Below, piece by piece: positions 9,816 through 16,771 of a stretch of DNA of 64,000 nt; the first letter of the stretch is position 1; each line of letters begins with the position of its first letter. This DNA is from CAZEQJ01 sp964514385 (GTDB taxonomy: Bacteria; Bacteroidota; Bacteroidia; Cytophagales; Cyclobacteriaceae). The stretch lies in NCBI GenBank assembly GCA_964514385.1, contig CAZEQJ010000016.1, forward strand, positions 1 to 64,000, written 5' to 3'. Under the pieces are notes generated by a model. The model did not search any database. It had not been told where the DNA came from and saw only the letters and a program-made list of their open reading frames with translations. The translations under genes and the position numbers were made by a program.

Positions 9816-9905
9816 GTCAGGATCAGGATTTGCAGGATTACCTGATTTTAGGATGGTTGGGAATCCTGTCATCCTATCATCAAGTGAATCCTGATTCAGA
9901 CAATT
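9816..9905. repeat. ATCCTG-type dispersed repeat, copy 2 (full length)
   Basis: A complete 90-base copy with imperfect inverted arms: GTCAGGATCAGGATTTGCAGG on one side and CAAGTGAATCCTGATTCAGAC on the other. It separates the leader of the propeller gene at 8640-9749 from a C-terminal propeller remnant at 9904-9966. The stop codon of that remnant touches the end of the repeat. Confidence 0.8.
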
Positions 9906-9966
9906 ACTCCTTCAACGTATAAACTTCCAGCACTTCCAGCACAGAATTGTAATTTGAAGGAGTTTC
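9904..9966 (-). pseudogene. C-terminal remnant of a propeller lipoprotein gene
   Basis: Read on the minus strand, this stretch gives about 21 codons ending NSVLEVLEVYTLKE and a TAA stop. Intact propeller tails nearby read SNPVLAIYTLKD. A nine-base unit (CTGGAAGTG) is duplicated inside it. It begins right after the stop of the thioredoxin-like gene and ends at the ATCCTG repeat, so it looks like the leftover 3' end of a deleted paralog. No start codon or signal peptide remains. Confidence 0.5.
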
Positions 9967-9967
9967 A

Positions 9968-10387
9968 CTAAGGGTAATATTCTTCGATTACACGATTATT
10001 TTGAACAATAATTACAGCAGTATTTAAAGGTATATCCGGATTTTGAATATGGAATGAATCGTTTTTATCATAGATCACGAATTCATCTAATTCTAACTGT
10101 TTTAAATTGAAATTAGCAACTGCAGTATCCTTTGTATACCATATAAGTAACTGATTTTTTACCAGACTTTTATCTTCTCTGATATTACTAACTTTTGTAT
10201 AGCAAATGGGACATGCTCCATCAAAGTAATAAACCAACTTCTCACCCTTTTTATCGATTGATTTCATCTCTTTCATATAGTTTGGAATAATGACCTGCAT
10301 ACCAGAAAGAGGACTTTCCTGTGCTTGCTCATTAGAATTACAAGCTAACAATAAAAATAAAATGATTAAAGATACAGCTAACCTCAT
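9968..10387 (-). CDS. Thioredoxin-like lipoprotein with CPIC motif
   Basis: A 139-residue protein with a signal peptide and lipobox LLAC (Cys 16). The motif YYFDGACPICYTKV (Cys-Pro-Ile-Cys, about residues 60-63) follows a beta strand, as in thioredoxin folds. A later PLNTAVII stretch may supply the cis-Pro region. It is shorter than TlpA/ResA proteins and recognised by motif only. Its start overlaps the stop of the propeller gene at 10384 as ATGA, so the two are translationally coupled. The same gene pair occurs at 33551-35176. A role as periplasmic or surface thiol-disulfide partner is inferred. Confidence 0.75.
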   Translation of the reverse strand: MRLAVSLIILFLLLACNSNEQAQESPLSGMQVIIPNYMKEMKSIDKKGEKLVYYFDGACPICYTKVSNIREDKSLVKNQLLIWYTKDTAVANFNLKQLELDEFVIYDKNDSFHIQNPDIPLNTAVIIVQNNRVIEEYYP

Positions 10388-11421
10388 AAATTAAATTCAA
10401 ACTTTAAAATTGCAGGTTCAGGTTCATGGGTAATTCCATAGATAAATTGCTTTTCCCAATCTACAGTAAATGCAAAAATACCTTTATCCAATTTGAGTAT
10501 TCGATCAGGGTTTCCGTTAATATCAAAGACATACACTTGATTAGTATGATAATTATCCGTCATTAATTTACCATTGAATAATGTCATTATACTATGATTA
10601 CCGATATTAGGCGATGTAAATGCTCTTATAGCGTCAGGTCCTCCACTTCCCATAGTGGCGCCATTTCCAAGATCCATTACAGCCGTTGAAGGTGGTACAT
10701 TTACAGGGCCAAAGTTCCTCCTTAGTAATTCACCTTCACTAGAATATATTTCCAATAAATCGGTATACTTATAGGCTAAGACAATTTTTGAGTCATGAAT
10801 AGTCATTTGGCAATCCCCTGAATAGGTAACTCCTTTTGTTAACTCAAAGCCTTTCATTTTTGGCATATAGCCAACTTTTTCAATAAGCTTCCCATTAGTG
10901 TTGTAAATATTTATACGGTGGGTTCCTAGTAATCCAAAGTCGATGATGTTCTTTGAATTTTTGATTAATGGAGATTTAACATCTGTATTGTCTATTTTTA
11001 TTTCTTTTAATCTTTTAGGTTCATTAACCAGGTTTACTTTATTAAAAAATAGTAGTCTTTTCTTTCTGTTGTCAAATGCTACTAAAGAATCTCCAATAAA
11101 CTGCAAATTTTGAATATGCAATATTTCATCAGGGCCATTTCCTTTTCGTATATATCTACCTTCAATTTGCCGATTTGAAAGGTTATAAATTGAGACACTA
11201 AAAGTAGGGTGTCCCCCGTCTATAATGTATAATTTATCATTATTGAAAAATATTTTATCGGGCCTCAATAATGAATCAAATTCAAGATTCTCCCCAGTTA
11301 AGGTTTCAATTTTAAAATCTGATTTCTCGATATAAGTTACTTCATCCTCATGAATGGTTTTTTTGCAGGCAGTTGTGAGAATACTAATTAAAAGTATTAA
11401 GGCTAATCTCTTGAGTGGCAT
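10384..11421 (-). CDS. TolB-like 6-bladed beta-propeller lipoprotein
   Basis: A 345-residue lipoprotein (LISILTTAC, Cys 19). The body has the motif IRKGNGPDEILHIQNLQF near residue 95, and the C-terminus IYGITHEPEPAILKFEF. It differs from the tandem set at 247-4772 and is closer in layout to the gene at 34115-35176, which ends IYGISLDADSSIVAFDYS. The downstream thioredoxin-like gene overlaps by 4 bases. Upstream lie a hairpin (11455-11485) and a Cys-rich peptide fragment (11505-11633). This fits a peptide/propeller/thioredoxin module. Its ligand is unknown; binding the neighbouring peptide is a hypothesis. Confidence 0.82.
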   Translation of the reverse strand: MPLKRLALILLISILTTACKKTIHEDEVTYIEKSDFKIETLTGENLEFDSLLRPDKIFFNNDKLYIIDGGHPTFSVSIYNLSNRQIEGRYIRKGNGPDEILHIQNLQFIGDSLVAFDNRKKRLLFFNKVNLVNEPKRLKEIKIDNTDVKSPLIKNSKNIIDFGLLGTHRINIYNTNGKLIEKVGYMPKMKGFELTKGVTYSGDCQMTIHDSKIVLAYKYTDLLEIYSSEGELLRRNFGPVNVPPSTAVMDLGNGATMGSGGPDAIRAFTSPNIGNHSIMTLFNGKLMTDNYHTNQVYVFDINGNPDRILKLDKGIFAFTVDWEKQFIYGITHEPEPAILKFEFNL

Positions 11422-11454
11422 TTATTTTTTTAAGTTGTTTTATGTTTGAAAATA

Positions 11455-11485
11455 ACTACTCTAGTGCCTTTCAGCCTAGAGTAGT
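11455..11485 (-). terminator. Hairpin between Cys-rich peptide fragment and propeller gene
   Basis: A perfect ten-base-pair stem, ACTACTCTAG with CTAGAGTAGT, and an 11-base loop. On the minus strand it is followed by TATTTTC, a weak T-tract. It occupies the same place as the stronger hairpin at 35193-35228 in the sister locus, so it probably limits read-through into the propeller gene or stabilises the upstream message. Confidence 0.5.
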
Positions 11486-11504
11486 AATAATAAAAGGCCT
11501 TAGA

Positions 11505-11633
11505 TCAACCACCTGCAAGGCCACCTGGATATCTTTCTTCACAAATAGTGACTGTCCCATTCGTGTACCTAATTGCACAACCTGAATCTGGATCATAACT
11601 ACACCAAACATTACAATTTGGATCACTTTCTAA
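11505..11633 (-). pseudogene. 3' fragment of a Cys-rich small peptide gene
   Basis: In the minus strand an open stretch of 42 codons ends at TGA (11505-11507). It contains SDPNCNVWCSYDPDSGC and VTICEERYPGGLAGG, with four cysteines. It has no start codon: an in-frame TAA stands just upstream at the edge of a TA microsatellite (11634-11648). The layout (Cys-rich tail ending in GG, then hairpin, then propeller gene) matches the peptide at 35241-35435. Either the 5' half has decayed or a frameshift separates it from its leader. Likeness to the NVEALA-type peptides of Bacteroidota is by context and Cys content, not by a full motif. Confidence 0.45.
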
Positions 11634-11819
11634 TTATATATATATATGTATTCAAATTGTGTTTGATAAATGGAGAATGAGCAATGTTTAAGGTTTAATA
11701 ATTTGATGAACGGTAATACAATTGGTTAAAAAAAATATATAATTGAAATTATCAATTTCTGTAAGTGTATTAGTATATATATTTGTAATAATGCCATATT
11801 TATTTTTAAAAATATTCAT
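11634..11819. other. Very AT-rich spacer
   Basis: Contains a TA microsatellite at 11634-11648 and runs of A and T. A 35-codon minus-strand frame starting near 11819 (MNIFKNKYGII) exists but has no support. It may be decayed leader sequence of the peptide gene. Confidence 0.4.
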
Positions 11820-11894
11820 TTATTCAATTGATCTATAAAATTGAAATTTAATTACAATTGCAGGTTCAGGATCAAGGGTAATTCCACAGTTTGT
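11820..11894 (-). pseudogene. C-terminal remnant of a TolB-like propeller gene
   Basis: The minus strand reads TNCGITLDPEPAIVIKFQF and a few more codons before a TAA stop. The intact gene at 10384-11421 ends YGITHEPEPAILKFEFNL. The match also holds at the DNA level (AATTGCAGGTTCAGG, then GGGTAATTCCA in both). Only about 24 codons survive, with a stop directly upstream. This is therefore the tail of a deleted paralog, joined to an ATCCTG repeat at 11914. Confidence 0.6.
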
Positions 11895-11913
11895 TTATAT
11901 TAGTACTCGGCTT

Positions 11914-12347
11914 TAAATCCTGTCATCCTATCATCCTGGAATCCTGATTCAGACAATGGAGTAGTCGTTTCATATCGGTTGGTTTACCAAACAATCAAAT
12001 TAATGAATAATAGGCGGGATTGAAAATGGAGTGTTTTTTGTCTGGATCAGGATTTGCAGGATTACCTGATTTTAGGATGGTTGAGAATCCTGTCATCCTA
12101 TCATCCTGTGAATCCTGATGCAGACAATGGAGTAGGCATTTCATGTCGGTTAGTTTATCAAACAATTAAATTAATGAATAACCGGCAGGATTGAAAATTG
12201 CGTGTTTGTAGTCAGGATCAGGATTTTCAGGATTACCTGATTTGAGGATGGTTGAGAATCCTGTCATCCTACCATCCTGTGAATCCTGATTCAGACAATG
12301 GAAGAGTTGCTTCATCCTATCATCAAGTGAATCCTGATGCAGACAAT
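11914..12347. repeat. 171-bp tandem array: ATCCTG repeat + propeller-gene leader + first codons
   Basis: Four ATCCTG copies lie here (11914-11960 partial, 12040-12129, 12211-12300, 12313-12347 partial). Between them stand stretches like the leader of the intact gene at 8640-9749 (AAATTAATGAATAA, GGGATTGAAAAT, GTGTTT). On the minus strand each leader ends in a start codon and about five codons. These read MKRLL from 11973, MKCLL from 12144 and MKQLF from 12315, and each runs straight into the repeat. The three starts are exactly 171 bases apart. The array looks like collapsed lipoprotein genes whose bodies were deleted. Confidence 0.8.
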
Positions 12348-12349
12348 CA

Positions 12350-15300
12350 TCAATCCCTCACCAACCACCGGTAAAACAACGGCACGTAAAACAAACTCAC
12401 CACCGTACCCAGCACCATCCCACTGATCACGGTAATAGCCAGTGGCCGCTGCAATTCTGAACCTAGATCACCTGAAATTAAAAACGGAGTCAACGCCAGA
12501 ATGGTCGTAATACTGGTCATCAGAATAGGCTTCAACCGCCGCTCCCCTCCCTCTGCAACAGCTTCATCTACACTCAACCCTTCTTTTCTTAACTGGTTGA
12601 TCGTATCTACCTTCAAAATGGAATCGTTCACCACTATGCCACTCATTACCACAATACCGATCAGCGACATAATGTTGAGTGAGGTGCCTGTTAAATATAA
12701 TCCGGCAAAGCAGGCAATAAAGTTCATCGGTACCTCCATAATGATAATAAAAGGTTGCCAGATGCTCTCAAACTGCGCCGCCAGGATAAAATACAGAAGC
12801 GTAAGCGCTACCAAAAGCACGATCACTAGCTCCCGCACCAATGCCTTATTTCGAATGAGCGAACCGGTAAAATTCACATCCAGCCCCGGAAATCCTTCAA
12901 CAATCCCGGTGATCTGCTGCTGATACTGACCCAGCTGCGATGCTGCAATATCAAAATCAAACGGAAAAAAACGGCCGTCTTTGCCTGCATAAATTGTTTT
13001 TAACCCCTTCGTGGGTGTCGTCGTAATCAGATATTTCACCGGAATCAGGCTTCCGTCGTTGTTGTAGACCTTCCCTTTTTCTATCTGATCCATAAACTGA
13101 TTTCCAAATGATGAAGCTTTTATCGGCGTCAGTCGCTCAAAGGAGCGCAATTCACCCAGGGTATTTTCATTCAATATGGTTTGTATAAACTGTACCACAC
13201 GCTGCGCAGGCACTTCATACAGCTGTATCATTTCATAATTCAGGTATACGTCGATCACCTCATCTGTCGGTAGCTCCTGCACTTCCTTAAAAGTTGCACT
13301 AAGTTGATTTTGTACAGGCAGCAATATATCCAGTTCATCTACACTACTTTCTCTCTCCCTGATATATACCCGTGCCACCAGTGGCGCTTCAGCACTCTGA
13401 AATAAGGACGTAAATGCGTTTTCCGAACCACTTACCTGGTATACTGCCGTTGGGTATCTTTCGTCAAGCAGCTGCATCAATTCCTTCTTCACCAGCGCTA
13501 GCTCTTCGGTACCGGAGCATTTCACATAAAACAGTACCTCATTTCCTCCATTGGCATTGGCACCGGATGAAAGTATAAACTGTTGTTCGCCTACCAGCGC
13601 ATTGGCCTGCTCTGCCTTCCCCATAACCATCTGCTCCATCTCCCGTACCCGGCGCTGATTCTCCTCGACATTCACGTTTTCATTCCAGTCAATACTAAAC
13701 TGGGCAGAGACCTCGGTGATATCAGGGAACTGCTGCTTATCCACCAGCGAATAAACGGGGTATACTCCTCCCAGTAATACGATCATGATCACCAGCATCA
13801 CCCACTGATTTTTCATTGACCAATGGTGCCCCCGTCTGTAAATGCCTTCAAGGCGGATTACGCGGCCGGGCCAGAATTTCTCATTGAGCTTTTCAAAGGC
13901 CTTATTCTGGTAAATGAGGTGAAAGTATACGGGGATCAGGGTCACCGATACCCCCAGAGAAGCGGCAAGTCCTATGGTAACCGCAATGGCCTGATCATAA
14001 AATAACGAGCCGGCAATACCACTCAAAAATATCAGTGGCACAAATACAGCACAGGTTGTAAGCACGGAGCTTAACAACGGTCTGAAAACCTCCGATGCCC
14101 CTTTCGTGCAGGCGTGAAACAGGGAATCTCCTCGGTCCATCCGCTGGCTTATGTTGTCAATCACAATGATGGAATTGTCGATCATCATACCGACACCCAG
14201 CAAGAGCCCTGACAGTGACACTATATTGATGGTAAGATCCACCAGCCGGAAACCAAATAAGGCGATAATCACCGATACAGGTATAGATAACCCGATCAGA
14301 AAGGGTGCCCTGATATCACGCAAAAAGAAAAACATCACAAGAAAAGCCAGGGAACTTCCAATAATAAGACTTCCCTTAAGACTGCCAATGGTGTTGGTAA
14401 GCAGCGCCGACTGATCTCTTGTTATTTCAAAATCCAGCTCCGGATAGTCTGTTATCAGCTGATCTAGCGTTTCCCTCACCGATTTGCTCATCTCTGCCAG
14501 CTGTGCATCGGATTGTTTGATGATATTCATTGCGATGGCGCGTCGTCCATTCGCCTCATACAGTCCGGTTAATGCTTTAGGGACAACCTTCACATTAGCC
14601 AGTTCTTCCAGCCTGTAAATCTGATTTCCTTTCCGGATCAGCAGGTCCTTCAGATCGTCTTCGGTAACGAGCTGATTACCCATTTTTACATTGTACTGGT
14701 AAAAACCTTCCTTCAGAATGATGTTGCCGATTTCACGGTTATTATCCTGGATCACGCGGTTGATGTCATCAAAAGAAACGTCGATCTGACTTACCTTTGT
14801 AGTATCCAGCTGAATTAAGATCTCCGGTTCACTCAACCCTGATATATCCACCATAGCGACCTCATTGACCTGCACGATCCGCCGCTTGATCACCATATCC
14901 ACAAACTCAGACAGCTCCAGAAACTCTTCCGGGTCATCAGAGCCATTCCGCAGACTGACGTTGATGGTAAAAATCGGGATGTCCAGCGCACTGGCCTTAA
15001 TGACATTAGGGCGTGACATGTCGCCGGGCAGACGATCCGTCACCTGATCCACCTTTTCATTTACTTCGATGGCTGCCAGTGCCACATCCGTACCATACTC
15101 AAACCGCATCCGGATCAGCCCCTGGCCATTACGGGCCTCAGACGTGATTTCATCCAGTCGCAGGGTTTGCTGCAGGCTGTTTCGTAGTGGCTGAAGAATA
15201 TTTTGCTCCATCTGCGTAGCGGAGTAATTATCGTACGTGGCCTGTATGGTTATTTGAGGCACGTCCACATTAGGCATCAGAGATACCGGAAGCTGTCGGC

Positions 15301-15379
15301 TCAGCAAAAGCCCCAATGCAATCAGAGCAATAAAAATCATGGTGCTACCTATCGGGCGCTTGACGAGAAAATCTACCAT
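12350..15379 (-). CDS. RND-family efflux permease (AcrB type)
   Basis: A 1009-residue inner-membrane pump. Membrane helix one precedes the porter domain. GVGMMIDNSIIVIDNI (near residue 395) is the TM4 proton-relay segment. A second porter domain and a terminal helix block with MSLIGIVVMSGIVVNDSILKVDTIN complete the usual twofold repeat. It starts 2 bases after the stop of the adaptor gene at 15382, so both are one operon. No TolC gene follows; an outer-membrane partner must be encoded elsewhere. Its stop codon is followed within 3 bases by the end of an ATCCTG repeat. The substrate is not deducible. Confidence 0.92.
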   Translation of the reverse strand: MVDFLVKRPIGSTMIFIALIALGLLLSRQLPVSLMPNVDVPQITIQATYDNYSATQMEQNILQPLRNSLQQTLRLDEITSEARNGQGLIRMRFEYGTDVALAAIEVNEKVDQVTDRLPGDMSRPNVIKASALDIPIFTINVSLRNGSDDPEEFLELSEFVDMVIKRRIVQVNEVAMVDISGLSEPEILIQLDTTKVSQIDVSFDDINRVIQDNNREIGNIILKEGFYQYNVKMGNQLVTEDDLKDLLIRKGNQIYRLEELANVKVVPKALTGLYEANGRRAIAMNIIKQSDAQLAEMSKSVRETLDQLITDYPELDFEITRDQSALLTNTIGSLKGSLIIGSSLAFLVMFFFLRDIRAPFLIGLSIPVSVIIALFGFRLVDLTINIVSLSGLLLGVGMMIDNSIIVIDNISQRMDRGDSLFHACTKGASEVFRPLLSSVLTTCAVFVPLIFLSGIAGSLFYDQAIAVTIGLAASLGVSVTLIPVYFHLIYQNKAFEKLNEKFWPGRVIRLEGIYRRGHHWSMKNQWVMLVIMIVLLGGVYPVYSLVDKQQFPDITEVSAQFSIDWNENVNVEENQRRVREMEQMVMGKAEQANALVGEQQFILSSGANANGGNEVLFYVKCSGTEELALVKKELMQLLDERYPTAVYQVSGSENAFTSLFQSAEAPLVARVYIRERESSVDELDILLPVQNQLSATFKEVQELPTDEVIDVYLNYEMIQLYEVPAQRVVQFIQTILNENTLGELRSFERLTPIKASSFGNQFMDQIEKGKVYNNDGSLIPVKYLITTTPTKGLKTIYAGKDGRFFPFDFDIAASQLGQYQQQITGIVEGFPGLDVNFTGSLIRNKALVRELVIVLLVALTLLYFILAAQFESIWQPFIIIMEVPMNFIACFAGLYLTGTSLNIMSLIGIVVMSGIVVNDSILKVDTINQLRKEGLSVDEAVAEGGERRLKPILMTSITTILALTPFLISGDLGSELQRPLAITVISGMVLGTVVSLFYVPLFYRWLVRD

Positions 15380-15381
15380 GG

Positions 15382-16455
15382 TCAGGAGCCTTGCACGGTT
15401 ACTTTAGACTCATGGGCAAGGTTGATATTGCCTTCCGTCACCACAAGCTCTCCTTCTTCCAGCCCCTCCTCGATGATGTATTCACCCACATTTTCCAGTC
15501 CGACAGTGACATAGTTCCAGTACACTGTAGAATCCTCCATCAACGTAAATACCACACGTCGCCCGTCTCGTGGTACTACGGCAGATTTGGGCACAACCAG
15601 TTTTTCCAGGAGCTGGTTCTGGATGATCACCTGCACATTCAATCCTTCTACCAGTTCGCCTGTCGTATTTTTCACTTCAGCCTTCACCTTGATGAGTCCG
15701 TTTTCGACGACCGGATTGATTTCGGTGATTCGGCCAACAAATTCTTTAGCCATGGCATACGGTTTCACTGTCACCTGCTGCCCTGCCCTGAGCTGGCTGA
15801 TTTCATTTTCCAGCACCTCAAATACCACTTCAAAGGACTGATCATTGATGATTACACACAGCTCATCTGCAGTATTGACCACATTATAGGGCTTTACCTC
15901 CAGATTAGCAACGAGTCCGCTTATCGGTGCACGTACATTGAGCCGGTTTATTTCTTCCCTGGCTGTCTTGAGTTCCATCTCCGCACGCTGCATGCCACTC
16001 TGTATCAGAAGCGATTTCACGATCGATGGCGATAACCTGGTTGTATCCTCCAGCTTTTCCATGCTGTATCGGGTCATGAGGTCCAGCATTTCGATTTTTG
16101 CACTGGAATATGACAGTTCTGCAGACTCCAGCGAACGTACAACCTCCAGATTATCCAGTGTAAAGAGCAGATCTCCCTTTTCCACTTTCATACCGTTGGC
16201 AATAGTAATGGGTTGGAGCACACCCTGCGATCTGGATCGCACAATCACCCGCTCACGGGCTACAAGTGTACCGTTACTTATGATTTCGGTAAAAAACGTA
16301 TCCTTTTTTATTTCCATCAGCCGTACCGCCGGACGGTACTCGGTAAAGGATCTTTTTATGTTTTTCGCTTCTTCTTCCAGGTCAGGACGTTTACACGACG
16401 ATAAGAGAACAGCAAATAAGGTGAAGAGTAACAGAGCGTGTTTTAGGTCAATCAT
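15382..16455 (-). CDS. Periplasmic adaptor (membrane fusion) subunit of RND pump
   Basis: A 357-residue lipoprotein (AVLLSSC) of the HlyD/AcrA family. The segment SNGTLVARERVIVRSRSQG and the later VRAPISGLVANLEVKPYNVV are the two lipoyl-like half motifs flanking a short alpha-hairpin (residues about 105-150). They are followed by beta-barrel (AMAKEFVGRITEINPVVENG) and membrane-proximal domains. It links the inner-membrane pump encoded 2 bases downstream to an outer-membrane channel. First gene of the two-gene operon; the promoter should lie in 16456-16548. Confidence 0.9.
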   Translation of the reverse strand: MIDLKHALLLFTLFAVLLSSCKRPDLEEEAKNIKRSFTEYRPAVRLMEIKKDTFFTEIISNGTLVARERVIVRSRSQGVLQPITIANGMKVEKGDLLFTLDNLEVVRSLESAELSYSSAKIEMLDLMTRYSMEKLEDTTRLSPSIVKSLLIQSGMQRAEMELKTAREEINRLNVRAPISGLVANLEVKPYNVVNTADELCVIINDQSFEVVFEVLENEISQLRAGQQVTVKPYAMAKEFVGRITEINPVVENGLIKVKAEVKNTTGELVEGLNVQVIIQNQLLEKLVVPKSAVVPRDGRRVVFTLMEDSTVYWNYVTVGLENVGEYIIEEGLEEGELVVTEGNINLAHESKVTVQGS

Positions 16456-16548
16456 AGAATAAAGTAATAGTGAAATCTACAATTAACCAACTCTGATTGG
16501 CAACATCTATTATGAAAGAGGTAATATTTCTTTACAGTCGGGCGTTCC

Positions 16549-16597
16549 CCCCCAACAAAAAAGGCCTTTCATGAAGTTAGGCTTTTTTTGTTGGGGG
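16549..16597. repeat. Long GC-capped hairpin in divergent intergenic region
   Basis: Bases 16549-16566 pair with 16580-16597 in an 18-base-pair stem (CCCCCAACAAAAAAGGCC against GGCTTTTTTTGTTGGGGG with one G-T pair) and a 13-base loop. It sits between two divergently transcribed genes, where a terminator is not expected. GTCGGGC flanks it on both sides (16537 and 16597). It may be a small mobile inverted repeat or a remnant of one. Confidence 0.6.
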
Positions 16598-16771
16598 TCG
16601 GGCCTTACGCTTTACTGCGTGCCCGCTTCAGTCCCTAACGCACCCGAGGCGCACAGCACATGCCAATCGTAGATTTTACCTGTCATTTGAACAATATGTC
16701 CTGTTTACCGAACGGTGGTACAGCATTTTTTTATAGAGATTGCGTTCTTTGCCCATTACATTATCAAACCC

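Noticed and set aside
11701..11819. 35-codon minus-strand frame starting MNIFKNKYGII as leader of the Cys-rich peptide
   Set aside because: It stops before the peptide fragment and is in very AT-rich sequence. A link by frameshift is possible but cannot be shown.
11914..12347. CRISPR array or insertion sequence
   Set aside because: The 171-bp units contain gene leaders and palindromic repeats, without a transposase frame or spacer pattern.
15391..16035. A 214-codon plus-strand open frame
   Set aside because: Antisense to the adaptor gene at 15382-16455, with no motif and an unlikely His/Phe-rich composition.
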